Origin: Winogradskyella epiphytica
GTDB lineage: Bacteria; Bacteroidota; Bacteroidia; Flavobacteriales; Flavobacteriaceae
NCBI RefSeq assembly: GCF_003217215.1
Contig: NZ_QJTD01000001.1
Span: forward strand, 806,001-870,000
Reading direction: 5' to 3'
DNA: 64,000 nucleotides
Within the stretch, counting starts at the first letter, position 1. Every line of letters begins with the position of its first letter. Below are positions 18,911 through 28,957 of the stretch, piece after piece. Below the pieces are notes generated by a model. That model saw only the letters and a list, made by a program, of their open reading frames with translations, was not told where the DNA came from and did no database searches. A program made the position numbers and the translations under genes.

Positions 18911-21900
18911 TGGTCTTTTTAAAATACTCTTGAATTTTCTTCATAAAATGATTTTGCAAAGGTAAGGCTTGTCTATTTAAAATTTCAGTAGTATTAAAAT
19001 ATTGTTTAGCTGTTGGAATTTGGCTAGGGTTGGTCTGATTAAATTCTTCTTTATTGGTCTCTGATTTACGTTTAGAATCTTGGCCCTGCATAAAGGAGGC
19101 ATTTTCCAATTTTAACAATTGGTGTTGTAAATCCATCATTTTCTGAAGCGTTTGATTGGTAAATCCTGTATTTAATAAATCTAATTCAATCTCTTCCATC
19201 TGCTTTATAAGTGCTCCAGCAGATTCAATTTTTCCTTCTTTAGCTAATTTGTTTTCTAAGGCTTGACGTAATAATTGTTGTTGCTGATAAATTTTAAATA
19301 ACTCACCATTCTGTTCTTCACTTCCACCCTCTCCATAACCATCATTCTTTTTACCTTCGCCATCACCTTCACCTTCCTTAGCTTCTCCATTATTTTTTCC
19401 ATCCTTTCCATTTTTTCCCCCTTTGCCATTCTTTCCATTCTGACCGCTTTGATTCCCTTCGCCAGATTTTCCATCTTGACCACTTTTACCACTTTCACCT
19501 TCTTTACCGTCCTGACCTTGGTCACCTGGTTTTTTACCTTCTCCTTCCTTACCCTCTTCACCAGGGGCCTCACCTTCACCTTTTTCTCCTTCTTCTCCTT
19601 CTTTACCTTCTTCACTTTTCTTAAGTCCTTCTTCCATTTGTTTATTGAGCTCTTCTTGACTCATAATAATGTCTTGTAACTGTTCTTCACCCGATCCAGA
19701 ACCTGAGGAAGGCATCATTTCAGATTCCATATTATCTAAAACATCACTTAAAAAACTCGCCAATTCATTAGTAGCTGTTATAGCGTATTGCTGTGCTCCT
19801 ACACCTTGATAAATTCTGTTTTCTGTAAGTTCAGATAAAGCCTTATCCACGTTAAAATAGACGTCTGTAATATGCGTATTTACCTTTTCAGATAACTTAG
19901 GTTGTCTTAAAGATAATGCGAATAAACTATCATCTATATGCTCAAAATGTTCCCTTAGGTTGTTTTGTTGAATAATATATTTTCCATATTTATTATTATT
20001 TATATCAATGGATCTAAAGGTTTCCATCAAATCTTCTTGATCAAATGAATACAGCAGTAAATTCTTTAGAATTTTACGAAGCATATCAATGTCTTCAGCC
20101 ATTTGGTCGCCACCACCACCTCCTCCTGCCATGGCCTGCATCATTTTACTCATCTCCTTCATTTTCTTAGCTGCCTTTTTTTGGCGTTCTTCAGCTTTCT
20201 TCTGATCTTCTTCGGCTTCCTGTGGTTTTTGGTCAGATTCACTCTGTTCTTTCTTCTCTAAGGCTTCCTTAGCCTCCTTTTGATCGAACTTAACGCCATC
20301 TTCAAGAAATTCGTCTCTTGGTATATCTAACGGCTTTTGTAAACGCCTATCATCGCGTTTCAATTCTTCAAGATCCTTTTGAATCTCGTCAAATTTCTTA
20401 TTGAGTTCTTCTTGAGCCTCTTTAGTATTTTCGTTTTCCTTTTTAGCTAATTTTTCTTGCGCTTCAGATAATTCGTCTAATTGTTTAGAAATTTTCTCAG
20501 CCTTTTTCATCACATAAAAACGCTTAGTTAATTCCAACAACTGTTGCATACTACGTTGCTTATTCTTATTCTGCTTGGCTAATTCTTCCAGTTTTTGAGT
20601 AAACTCTTCCTTATTAATCTTGTCTTTTAATTTTTCAAGTTCTTCTAGAAGTTTTTCGTCTTGTTTTAGTTTCTCTTCATTTTCCTTGAGACGTTCCTTT
20701 AAATCTTCTTTAAATTGATCGTCTTTCTTTTCATCCTTTTGAAATTCCTCTAAATTATCTTGAAGTTTTTTGTTGAAGTTTTTCATCAACTGTTCTTGTT
20801 GCTTCTGACGCTTTAAAAATTCTTCAAACTTTTTCTTATCGTTAAAATTCAGACTTTCTTTTTCCTTTTGAGTCTTTGTTAACTCTTCAAGTTTTTTATC
20901 TTGCTCTTGAAGTTTATCAAAGGTTCTACTAATATCTTTTATGGTTTCATTCTGCTCATTAAGCTGCTTCTGCTCTTCTTCGTCTTTAGTTAACTTTCTA
21001 TAGCTATAAATAGAACTTTTTGTACGCTTATAATTGTGAAGTGCATCATTATCGTATACTTCAAAATACAATTGATAACTTACGCCTTCTTCTAAATTAA
21101 ATTGATTTGGAAAAGCACTAACAAACTCCGAAAAATTTGATTGTGATATATGAATCGGTTCAATCACTTTTTTACTTTCATCTTCCGAAGGATAATACAC
21201 CAATTGCAACTTGCTTAAACCATAGTCGTCACTCGCCTGTCCATAGAAATAAAGGCTTTGCTGATCCAAGGTGTCTACTTGAACTTTAATATTTAATTCA
21301 GGATAACTGTCCTTAATTACATTTATATTATAGGCTAAATTTTCGTAATCCTTAAGCTCGTCATTACTCGTAGTTATGCTGTAATTATAATTGTTATAAA
21401 GACGTTTTGAAGCTTCAAAATTTCCGTTGTCACTAGCTTTAAATCTTAAGGTATCTTCAGCATAAATATGGACTCCCGTGGTGGATTTAGTTTTAGCTCT
21501 CCACGTCACATTTGTGCCTTCAGGAATAACCGCAGAACCTGTGCTTTTTAATACTTCATCTTGCTTTTTAGTATGAGATGGATAATCTAATACCATTTCA
21601 AAATTGAGGAGATTTGGTGTGTTCACCACGTTTAATTTATAAGGCTTTGAGGTGACGCCATTGGCCGATAAGGTAAATTCTACTGTCTCTTTAGGAAGAC
21701 TGAAGGTATATTGAAATTCACCTGGTGCTACTTGTTGTAAAAAGTAAGATTGACCCTTAAATTTGATCTGTGCATTCTCTGGAATCACATCTCCAACAGT
21801 TGAAATATTCAATTTAAAATCCTTGTTTTCTATAGCTTGAAGCGATTCATTCAATACAAAAAACTGAAATGGTGCTGGCGGTTCATAAGCGGTTTTATAA

Positions 21901-22451
21901 TTTACAACACGCTCATAACTATCACTGAACCAATTTATTTTACCAGTGACCAACGACAACAATAAAATAGCAATAGGAATGGCTGCATATTTTAAATATT
22001 TAGTATTCGATTTAAAATTTATGGCAGATTTAAAAGGAATCGGTTGCAATACTCTTGACTTCTGCTCTATACTCGCCATTAATAAATCTGACTGATGTGA
22101 ACTTTGATTAAGTTGAAGCACATTCAGTAGTTTATCGTTTACTTCTGGAAAATGATTTCCAATTAATTTGGAAGCCGTTTCAAAATCAATTCCCTTTCTA
22201 AGTTTAAATAAGTGAGCTAATGGAATAGCAATAAATTTGACAAATAGGGCGAATTCTACCGCGATAAACGTCCAAAATAAAATAGTTCTAGCCCTTGGAT
22301 TTAACCATAGTACATACTCTACAAATAAGGTCACAATAAGATATAACAAGCCAATAGCGAAAAATAGAATGGCGCCTTTTAAAAGTTCATTGGTATAATA
22401 CCTTTTAATGAACTCTTCTAATTTGTTTTGTATGGTTTTGAAATTGCTCAT
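18903..22451 (-). CDS. DUF4175 family large membrane protein with coiled coil and collagen-like tract
   Basis: 1,182 residues. Two N-terminal membrane helices (about 22-45 and 55-78) and a third near 155-172 anchor it. A beta-rich exported region follows (about 180-480), then a long K/E/Q-rich coiled coil (about 490-760). After a Gly-rich MAGGGGGGDQ patch comes a conserved helical block (about 790-935), a collagen-like run of Gly-x-y units rich in K, E, D, N and Q (about 940-1045), and a helical tail. I know the family from Bacteroidota; function is unknown. It is followed by ybeY with an 8-nt overlap. A TAAATTTG box lies at 22496-22503. Confidence 0.85.
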   Translation of the reverse strand: MSNFKTIQNKLEEFIKRYYTNELLKGAILFFAIGLLYLIVTLFVEYVLWLNPRARTILFWTFIAVEFALFVKFIAIPLAHLFKLRKGIDFETASKLIGNHFPEVNDKLLNVLQLNQSSHQSDLLMASIEQKSRVLQPIPFKSAINFKSNTKYLKYAAIPIAILLLSLVTGKINWFSDSYERVVNYKTAYEPPAPFQFFVLNESLQAIENKDFKLNISTVGDVIPENAQIKFKGQSYFLQQVAPGEFQYTFSLPKETVEFTLSANGVTSKPYKLNVVNTPNLLNFEMVLDYPSHTKKQDEVLKSTGSAVIPEGTNVTWRAKTKSTTGVHIYAEDTLRFKASDNGNFEASKRLYNNYNYSITTSNDELKDYENLAYNINVIKDSYPELNIKVQVDTLDQQSLYFYGQASDDYGLSKLQLVYYPSEDESKKVIEPIHISQSNFSEFVSAFPNQFNLEEGVSYQLYFEVYDNDALHNYKRTKSSIYSYRKLTKDEEEQKQLNEQNETIKDISRTFDKLQEQDKKLEELTKTQKEKESLNFNDKKKFEEFLKRQKQQEQLMKNFNKKLQDNLEEFQKDEKKDDQFKEDLKERLKENEEKLKQDEKLLEELEKLKDKINKEEFTQKLEELAKQNKNKQRSMQQLLELTKRFYVMKKAEKISKQLDELSEAQEKLAKKENENTKEAQEELNKKFDEIQKDLEELKRDDRRLQKPLDIPRDEFLEDGVKFDQKEAKEALEKKEQSESDQKPQEAEEDQKKAEERQKKAAKKMKEMSKMMQAMAGGGGGGDQMAEDIDMLRKILKNLLLYSFDQEDLMETFRSIDINNNKYGKYIIQQNNLREHFEHIDDSLFALSLRQPKLSEKVNTHITDVYFNVDKALSELTENRIYQGVGAQQYAITATNELASFLSDVLDNMESEMMPSSGSGSGEEQLQDIIMSQEELNKQMEEGLKKSEEGKEGEEGEKGEGEAPGEEGKEGEGKKPGDQGQDGKEGESGKSGQDGKSGEGNQSGQNGKNGKGGKNGKDGKNNGEAKEGEGDGEGKKNDGYGEGGSEEQNGELFKIYQQQQLLRQALENKLAKEGKIESAGALIKQMEEIELDLLNTGFTNQTLQKMMDLQHQLLKLENASFMQGQDSKRKSETNKEEFNQTNPSQIPTAKQYFNTTEILNRQALPLQNHFMKKIQEYFKKTND

Positions 22452-22495
22452 TTTTAGCTGATAAGCCTCACTTTTATTTATAACTATGTAATCTA

Positions 22496-22503
22496 CAAAT
22501 TTA
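22496..22503 (-). promoter_or_regulatory. Putative -7 box (TAAATTTG) of the DUF4175-ybeY operon
   Basis: Minus-strand match to TAnnTTTG, 44 nt before the start. It sits in the 338-nt divergent gap to gltX. The gap otherwise holds the gltX promoter and a small GACCTT/AAGGTC hairpin at 22588-22604 of unknown role. Confidence 0.4.
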
Positions 22504-22676
22504 TTTCAATTGCAATTTCGGTAAAATTGATAAGATTCTGTTAATTTAAGGCCTTTTGCTGTTAAAAAAGGAGTTTAGCGCCGATTTCGACCTTAGATAA
22601 AGGTCCTTATTATTTTCTTACTCAAGTTTTATCTACGTTCGAGAATCGAAATCACCTTATTCTCTCTCCTATTTTC

Positions 22677-22707
22677 TTTGTTCTATAATCTTATCAAACT
22701 ATCTTTG
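22677..22707 (+). promoter_or_regulatory. Promoter of gltX (TTTG - 19 nt - TATCTTTG)
   Basis: Both Bacteroidetes sigma-A elements are present with ideal spacing: TTTG at 22677-22680 and TATCTTTG at 22700-22707. Transcription would start near 22714, giving a leader of about 75 nt before ATG 22790. Confidence 0.7.
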
Positions 22708-22789
22708 CTGTATTAGAACTGCACCATAGCCTATCGAAAATACTTCGACTGCCTTCTGTGTGACGTTCAGTATAAATTCAACCTTTATT

Positions 22790-24304
22790 ATGTCTAAAAA
22801 AGTACGTGTGCGTTTTGCACCAAGTCCAACAGGACCTTTGCATATTGGTGGTGTAAGAACTGCCTTATTCAACTATTTATTCGCTAAAAAACACGGTGGA
22901 GATTTTATCCTCAGAATTGAAGATACAGATCAAAACCGCTATGTTGAAGGCGCAGAAGACTATATTACTGAAGCTTTAAATTGGTGTGGAATTGCCTATG
23001 ATGAAGGTCCAAATAAGAACGAAAAGTTTGGTCCATACAGACAAAGTGAGCGTAAACACATATACAAACAATACGCAGATCAATTAATTGCTAATGGTAA
23101 AGCGTATTATGCTTTTGATACAGCCGAACAATTAGACGCTGAACGAAAAGGTCATGAAGCTGAAGGCAAAACGTTTATCTACAACTGGCATAATCGTGAA
23201 AAAGGACGCTTGGTAAATTCTTTAGTATTAACTGAAGAGGAAACTAAAGCAAAAATTGAAGCTGGTGAAGATTACGTTGTTCGATTTAAATCACCACAAG
23301 ATGAAACCTTACATCTTACAGATATTATCCGTGGAAATATTACCATTGATACCAATATATTAGACGATAAAGTTTTATTTAAAAGTGATGGTATGCCAAC
23401 CTATCACTTAGCGAATATTGTAGACGACCATTTAATGGAAATTACACATGTTATTCGAGGTGAAGAGTGGTTGCCTTCTTTAGCATTACATAAATTATTA
23501 TATGATGCTTTTGGATGGGAAGCCCCTGAATTTGCACATTTACCATTAATTCTAAAACCAACAGGCAAAGGAAAATTAAGTAAACGTGATGGTGATAAAT
23601 TAGGTTTCCCTGTATTCCCATTAGAGTATACAGCTCCAGACGGAACAGTTTCTAAAGGTTATAGAGAAGATGGATACTTTCCAGAAGCTGTTGTGAATTT
23701 CTTAGCATTCTTGGGATGGAATCCTGGAACAGAACAAGAATTATTTAGTTTAGATGAATTAGTAAAAGATTTTGATTTAGCTAGAGTTAATAAAGCTGGT
23801 GCTCGTTTCGATCCTGATAAAACGAAATGGTTTAATCACCATTATATGCAAGAACAATTGGATTTAGATTTAGCGGAGCAATTTAAAGCCCTGCGTCCTG
23901 AGTTAACTGATATTGATGTAAACTTTGTGGCTTTAGTGGTTGGTTTAGTAAAAGAACGTGCGACGTTTATTCACGATTTTTGGGATTTAAGTCACTTCTT
24001 TTTCACTTCGCCATCAGAATATGATGAAAAAGCATTTAAAAAAGCCGTAAAAGAGGAAACTCAAGATTTACTTCAAGAAGTCATAAATTTAGTGACCTTA
24101 ACTAAAGAATTTACGGTTCAGAATTTACAAGCAAAAATAAAAGGTTGGATTACAGATAACGAAATTGGTTTTGGAAAAGTAATGATGCCTTTACGCTTAG
24201 CTTTAGTTGGCGCTTTACAAGGACCAGATGTTTTTGACATCATGTTTATGATTGGTAAAGCCGAAACGGTGAAACGAATAGAACATCTTTTAGAGCACGT
24301 TTAA
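22790..24304 (+). CDS. gltX: Glutamate-tRNA ligase
   Basis: Class I aminoacyl-tRNA synthetase charging tRNA-Glu. Starting at ATG 22790 gives 504 residues beginning MSKKVRVRFAPSPTGP, the usual start. A longer frame from a GTG at 22760 adds ten residues not expected in the family. The HIGH motif is PLHIGG and the KMSKS motif is KLSKRDG. The C-terminal helical anticodon domain is complete. Being single-copy here, it says nothing about GatCAB use, as glnS is also present. Confidence 0.97.
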   Translation: MSKKVRVRFAPSPTGPLHIGGVRTALFNYLFAKKHGGDFILRIEDTDQNRYVEGAEDYITEALNWCGIAYDEGPNKNEKFGPYRQSERKHIYKQYADQLIANGKAYYAFDTAEQLDAERKGHEAEGKTFIYNWHNREKGRLVNSLVLTEEETKAKIEAGEDYVVRFKSPQDETLHLTDIIRGNITIDTNILDDKVLFKSDGMPTYHLANIVDDHLMEITHVIRGEEWLPSLALHKLLYDAFGWEAPEFAHLPLILKPTGKGKLSKRDGDKLGFPVFPLEYTAPDGTVSKGYREDGYFPEAVVNFLAFLGWNPGTEQELFSLDELVKDFDLARVNKAGARFDPDKTKWFNHHYMQEQLDLDLAEQFKALRPELTDIDVNFVALVVGLVKERATFIHDFWDLSHFFFTSPSEYDEKAFKKAVKEETQDLLQEVINLVTLTKEFTVQNLQAKIKGWITDNEIGFGKVMMPLRLALVGALQGPDVFDIMFMIGKAETVKRIEHLLEHV

Positions 24305-24491
24305 AGATTTTTAGTTCTCTTAATTTTTAGGTTTAATAATCAAGTATTGTAACAAATTATAGACTTTGTATACTTATACTACAAAGTGTATGATTTTCAT
24401 ACTATCTTTAAAAGCAGATAATATCAATTTCAAAAAATGCAAATTGACTTACTTTTAATCTCTTGTATTAATTAAACTTAAAAATCTTGTT

Positions 24492-25421
24492 ATGGGTCAA
24501 ATTATTCTAATTCCAATTATATTTTTTGGATTAATCATTTTAGCATCATCATTTTTTATGGTGAAACAGCAAACTGCTGCAATTATTGAACGTTTCGGTA
24601 GATTTCAAAGTATTCGTCATTCGGGATTACGTATGAAAATTCCATTAGTAGACCGTGTTGCTGGTCGGTTGAGTTTAAAAATTCAACAATTAGATGTTAT
24701 TGTTGAAACCAAAACCTTAGATGATGTATTTGTGAAACTAAAAGTTTCTGTACAGTATAAGGTAGTTACAGAAAAAGTTTACGATGCTTTTTATAAATTA
24801 GATTATCCGCATGAGCAAATCACCTCTTATGTTTTTGATGTGGTACGTGCCGAAGTTCCAAAAATGAAATTAGATGATGTTTTTGTGAAGAAGGATGATA
24901 TTGCTGTAGCTGTAAAAAGTGAATTAAACGACGCTATGATGGATTATGGTTTTGATATTATTAGAACTTTAGTAACAGATATTGATCCAGATCCTCAAGT
25001 AAAAATAGCGATGAACCGTATTAATGCTGCCGATAGAGAAAAAACAGCAGCACAATATGAAGGAGATGCACAACGTATTCTAATTGTTGAAAAAGCAAAA
25101 GCCGAAGCAGAAAGCAAGCGATTACAAGGACAGGGTATCGCCGATCAACGTCGTGAAATTGCAAGAGGTTTAGAAGAATCTGTAGATGTTTTAAATCGTG
25201 TAGGTATTAATAGTCAAGAAGCTTCTGCACTAATCGTTGTAACACAACATTACGATACTTTACAAGCTATTGGAAGTGAAACTAATTCTAATTTAATCTT
25301 ATTACCAAATTCTCCACAAGCAGGAAGCCAAATGCTAAATGATATGGTCGCTAGTTTTACAGCGAGTAACCAAATTGGAGAAGCTATGAAAAACGCAAAA
25401 AACAAGAAAAAGGATGAATAA
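24492..25421 (+). CDS. SPFH/Band 7 (stomatin-like, QmcA type) membrane protein
   Basis: 309 residues: an N-terminal membrane helix (4-24), an SPFH domain (about 25-190, with ERFGRFQSIRHSGLRMKIP and the DDVFVKLKVSVQYKV strand), a coiled-coil stretch rich in A, E, K and Q (about 190-245) and a Gln/Asn tail. Stomatin-type proteins form large membrane rings around proteases or lipid domains. Its stop overlaps the start of the next gene by 8 nt. No NfeD-type partner is next door. Confidence 0.93.
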   Translation: MGQIILIPIIFFGLIILASSFFMVKQQTAAIIERFGRFQSIRHSGLRMKIPLVDRVAGRLSLKIQQLDVIVETKTLDDVFVKLKVSVQYKVVTEKVYDAFYKLDYPHEQITSYVFDVVRAEVPKMKLDDVFVKKDDIAVAVKSELNDAMMDYGFDIIRTLVTDIDPDPQVKIAMNRINAADREKTAAQYEGDAQRILIVEKAKAEAESKRLQGQGIADQRREIARGLEESVDVLNRVGINSQEASALIVVTQHYDTLQAIGSETNSNLILLPNSPQAGSQMLNDMVASFTASNQIGEAMKNAKNKKKDE

Positions 25422-25935
25422 ACTAAAATCAATAACTCTTGTAGTAGCATTAATGTTTGGTACAAGTGTATTTGCTCAAACTAAAACAGAGGCTTTAAAA
25501 GATGCCAAAGCAACGTCAAGCGCTACTATAAAAATGGATTTTGACACTGTTTTAAAATATACACTTCCATCTGCACTGGACATGATGGGAGGAAAAGATG
25601 CGGCTTTAAAAGTCATACAAGCCACTTATGAAGGCATGTTATCTCAAGGATTTGTATTTGAAAAAGCCGAAGTTATTGGTGTATCTGAAATTGTAAAAGA
25701 ACAAGGTCAATACAGATGTGTGGTTGAAAATTTCAATCAAATGGTGATGTCTAACCAACGTATATCTTCAAAAAGTTATTTACTTGGAATTTATAATGAA
25801 GCGGATAAACATTGGTGGTTTATTGAAGCCAGTCAATTGAAAAATGACGCTTTAAAAAATCAAATTCTGCCAAATTTTGAAACGAAACTTAGTATTCCAG
25901 AAGATGATGTAAAAGTAGAGCCAATCCAAGATTAG
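25414..25935 (+). CDS. Secreted protein of unknown function, coupled to the SPFH gene
   Basis: 173 residues with a clear signal peptide (MNKLKSITLVVALMFGTSVFA, cleavage near 21). The mature domain is small and alpha/beta (about 40-160) with LPSALDMMGGKD and HWWFIEAS patches. I do not recognise a named family. The 8-nt overlap with the SPFH gene suggests they are made together. It ends at a strong terminator. Confidence 0.75.
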   Translation: MNKLKSITLVVALMFGTSVFAQTKTEALKDAKATSSATIKMDFDTVLKYTLPSALDMMGGKDAALKVIQATYEGMLSQGFVFEKAEVIGVSEIVKEQGQYRCVVENFNQMVMSNQRISSKSYLLGIYNEADKHWWFIEASQLKNDALKNQILPNFETKLSIPEDDVKVEPIQD

Positions 25936-25967
25936 ATTATAATATTCTAACACTTTAGTATCAACAC

Positions 25968-26003
25968 AAAAAAACCTCGAAACATTAATTTCGAGGTTTT
26001 TTT
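25968..26003. terminator. Bidirectional terminator between the SPFH operon and glnS
   Basis: A perfect 15-bp stem (AAAAAAACCTCGAAA with its complement) around a 6-nt loop, with seven T on each outgoing strand. It serves both convergent transcripts. Confidence 0.9.
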
Positions 26004-26025
26004 ATTGGTATTCATTATTTCAAGC

Positions 26026-28035
26026 TTATAGATCAGTAGCTTCAGCGACTAAAATTTCATTTTTATCCTCTTTAGCTTTCTCTATAAATTCATTTATAGC
26101 GTCATTTCGTTCTAAGCCATTTTTAAGCAATTCTTTCAACGCAATTAAAGTTGCAATGCGTGTACCTGCTTTTTTAACAGCAGTGCCAAATAAAGGCTCT
26201 AAATCGTCATAAGAGACCTCTTTAGCAAGCTCTTGTATTTCTGCCTTAGATTTTAATTGCTTTTCTTCCGGTAAATTGGTGTATTTCTTACCTAATTGTT
26301 GAATCACACTAATCGCAGAACGTTTTTGTTGCTGTTGCTTAGGTTTATTTTGATTTTGATTCGTCTGCGGCTTCGGCTTTTGCTTTTCCCAACTATCTCG
26401 TAAACCTACCGTTTTATTGAAGACTAATTTTTCAGGAGTTGAATCGTTATCAACATTAAAATAACCTATACGTTGAAATTGAAACTGCTCTCCTACTTTA
26501 GCTTCTGCTAAACTTGGTTCTAAATAACCTGTTTTAATGGTTAAAGAATTCGGATTTAAATAGTCCATAAAATCTTTATCCTTATCACCATCTGGCGATT
26601 CGTGCATAAATAAACGATCGTATTCTCTAACTTCAGCTGTAATAGCATGTTTTACAGAAACCCAATGCAATGTTCCTTTTACCTTTTTAGAGGTATCTTC
26701 ATCATAAGTACAGTGAACTTCTAAAATATTTCCATGATCATCCTTTACCACAGAATTAGCTTTAATGATGTAGGCATTTTTCAAACGGACTTCACCACCT
26801 AACTTCAATCTAAAGAATTTACTTCCAGCTTCTTCTTTAAAATCATCCTTCTCAATATATATTTCTCTTGAAAATGGCACTTTTCTGAAACCAGCCGCTT
26901 CATCTTCCTGATTATTTTCAGCTTCTAACCATTCCTCTTTATCTTCAGGATAATTAGTAATTACGACTTTTAAAGGATCTAAAACAGCCATCACACGATT
27001 AGCTGACTTATTTAAATCTTCACGTACACAAAATTCTAGAAGCGAAACATCTATGACGTTTTCACGTTTAGCTACACCCACTTTTTTAATAAACTGACGG
27101 ATAGAATTTGGGGTATAACCACGACGACGTAAACCTGAAATGGTTGGCATACGTGGATCGTCCCAACCCGATACAATACCTTCTTCAACCAAACGTAATA
27201 GTTTACGCTTACTCATGATGGTATAACTTAGATTTAAACGAGCAAATTCTCGCTGCTTTGGTGCTAGAGGCAATTCATCCTTACTGTATTCATAAACGTG
27301 GTCTCTAAACCAATCGTAAAGCTTTCTATGTGGTTTAAACTCTAAAGAACATAAGGAGTGTGAAATTTGTTCTAAATAATCACTTTCACCATGTGTCCAA
27401 TCGTACATAGGGTAAATACACCAATCATCTTTAGTTCTATGGTGATGTGCATACATAATACGATACATAATTGGATCACGCATAAGCATATTAGGATCTT
27501 CCATATCAATTTTAGCACGAAGTACATGTGTTCCTGCTGGAAATTCTCCTGCTTTCATACGTTGGAATAAATCCAAGTTTTCTTCAACACTACGATCTCT
27601 ATACGGACTATTAGTTCCTACCTGAGTTGGTGTTCCTTTCTGTTCGGCCATAGCTTCAGAAGACTGACTATCTACATAAGCTTTTCCATCTTTAATCATC
27701 TGAACTGCCCAATCATACAAGGTTTGGAAATAATCAGAAGAATACAATTCATTTTCCCATTTGTACCCTAACCAAGCAATATCACGTTTTATAGCATCTA
27801 CATATTCCTGCTCCTCTTTTGATGGATTGGTATCATCAAATCTAAGATTTACAGGCGCATTATATTTTTCACCCAAGCCGAAACTAATTCCAATAGCTTT
27901 AGTATGACCAATATGTAAATAACCATTTGGTTCTGGAGGAAAACGAAAACGAAGTTTTTCTTTTGGTAAACCATTAGCGAGATCTTCCTCTATGATATGC
28001 TCAATAAAATTGAGTGCTTTTGTTTCTTCTGACAT
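26026..28035 (-). CDS. glnS: Glutamine-tRNA ligase with C-terminal extension
   Basis: Charges tRNA-Gln directly. The first 555 residues form the standard enzyme: PPEPNGYLHIGH (HIGH motif), TIMSKRKL (KMSKS motif) and the two beta-barrel anticodon domains. It is 669 residues against about 555 in E. coli. After a Q/N/K/P linker (about 556-577) comes an extra helical domain of about 90 residues, ending LIALKELLKNGLERNDAINE. Extensions of GlnRS in other phyla are YqeY-like tRNA-binding domains; I cannot confirm that here. Confidence 0.95.
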   Translation of the reverse strand: MSEETKALNFIEHIIEEDLANGLPKEKLRFRFPPEPNGYLHIGHTKAIGISFGLGEKYNAPVNLRFDDTNPSKEEQEYVDAIKRDIAWLGYKWENELYSSDYFQTLYDWAVQMIKDGKAYVDSQSSEAMAEQKGTPTQVGTNSPYRDRSVEENLDLFQRMKAGEFPAGTHVLRAKIDMEDPNMLMRDPIMYRIMYAHHHRTKDDWCIYPMYDWTHGESDYLEQISHSLCSLEFKPHRKLYDWFRDHVYEYSKDELPLAPKQREFARLNLSYTIMSKRKLLRLVEEGIVSGWDDPRMPTISGLRRRGYTPNSIRQFIKKVGVAKRENVIDVSLLEFCVREDLNKSANRVMAVLDPLKVVITNYPEDKEEWLEAENNQEDEAAGFRKVPFSREIYIEKDDFKEEAGSKFFRLKLGGEVRLKNAYIIKANSVVKDDHGNILEVHCTYDEDTSKKVKGTLHWVSVKHAITAEVREYDRLFMHESPDGDKDKDFMDYLNPNSLTIKTGYLEPSLAEAKVGEQFQFQRIGYFNVDNDSTPEKLVFNKTVGLRDSWEKQKPKPQTNQNQNKPKQQQQKRSAISVIQQLGKKYTNLPEEKQLKSKAEIQELAKEVSYDDLEPLFGTAVKKAGTRIATLIALKELLKNGLERNDAINEFIEKAKEDKNEILVAEATDL

Positions 28036-28189
28036 CTTTTAGGTATTAGCTGTTAGGAATAATTCGATGATAAAAATCTAATAAAATTACAATTTCTAAC
28101 CTCATTAATCCGGTTGGCAAAATTAAGCAAAATGTAACATTTATTCACTTTTTTACACTGATAGTATCAATGAACTTAAACTATTAAAA

Positions 28190-28390
28190 ATGAATTATAA
28201 ATGTCCGAAATGCGATAATCGTACCTATGAGCTTGGTGAAATAAGAACTACAGGTGGATTATTAACAAAAATATTTGATATTCAGAATAAGAAATTTAGC
28301 TCAGTAACTTGTAAAAGGTGCAGTTATACCGAGTTTTATAAAGCTAAAACTGGAGCATTAAGTAATATCTTTGATTTGTTTACTCATTAA
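28190..28390 (+). CDS. Small zinc-ribbon protein
   Basis: 66 residues with two Cys pairs, CPKC at 5-8 and CKRC at 41-44, spaced as a zinc ribbon. The middle and end are TTGGLLTKIFDIQNKKF and AKTGALSNIFDLF. This fits a group of short zinc-ribbon proteins annotated as nucleic-acid-binding, but no function is proved. It lies upstream of folB on the same strand, with 65 nt between. Confidence 0.82.
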   Translation: MNYKCPKCDNRTYELGEIRTTGGLLTKIFDIQNKKFSSVTCKRCSYTEFYKAKTGALSNIFDLFTH

Positions 28391-28455
28391 ATTTTTAGAT
28401 ATAATTTCTTGAAAAATTTAACACGAAGTGCCATTAGTAATATTACTTTTGACTT

Positions 28456-28815
28456 ATGGGAATAATTAAAGTTGAAAATATCAGAGTTTTTGCCAATCAT
28501 GGTTGCTTAAAAGAGGAAACCGCTATTGGTAGTGATTATAGAGTTGATTTGGAGATAAAAGCAAATTTAAAAAAGTCTTCAAAGACAGATGAATTAAGCG
28601 ATACAGTAGATTACGTATTTTTAAATAAAGTGGTTAGAGAGGAAATGGCTATTCCTTCCAAATTGCTCGAAACGGTTGCACAACGTATCTTAAATCGTGT
28701 TTTTAAAGGCAATCGATTAATCACCAAAGCCACCGTTGCAGTGAGTAAAATTAATCCTCCGATTGGTGGTGATGTCGAGATGGTGACTATAAAAATGTCT
28801 CAAAAACGAAAATAG
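28456..28815 (+). CDS. folB: Dihydroneopterin aldolase
   Basis: Folate pathway enzyme that cleaves dihydroneopterin to 6-hydroxymethyl-dihydropterin. The 119-residue protein has the family start (VENIRVFANHGCLKEET), the catalytic Tyr in DTVDYVFLNK, the pterin-binding LLETVAQRI Glu, and the C-terminal Lys in VAVSKINPPIGG. Normal length. No other folate gene is nearby. Confidence 0.93.
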   Translation: MGIIKVENIRVFANHGCLKEETAIGSDYRVDLEIKANLKKSSKTDELSDTVDYVFLNKVVREEMAIPSKLLETVAQRILNRVFKGNRLITKATVAVSKINPPIGGDVEMVTIKMSQKRK

Positions 28816-28881
28816 TGAGAGACTTTGAGGTGAAATAGCAATTAAACCTAGATTTTTTTAATACTAGATTTAAAATTTCAC

Positions 28882-28911
28882 TTGCTATACCATATATAAT
28901 TTTTATATTTG
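28882..28911 (+). promoter_or_regulatory. Promoter of tRNA-Cys (TTG - 19 nt - TATATTTG)
   Basis: TTG at 28882-28884 and TATATTTG at 28904-28911, with the canonical spacing. Transcription would start near 28918, about 40 nt before the mature tRNA 5' end. Confidence 0.7.
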
Positions 28912-28957
28912 CGCTCTTGTTAGCCTTAACAAGAATCCTGATTTATTAGGGAATTAG

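Noticed and set aside
19256..19679. ORFs on both strands inside the DUF4175 gene
   Set aside because: They are other-frame readings of the low-complexity Gly/Lys/Glu coding tract.
22760..22789. GTG start for gltX
   Set aside because: Ten extra residues absent in the family; ATG 22790 starts the conserved MSKKVRVRFAPSP.
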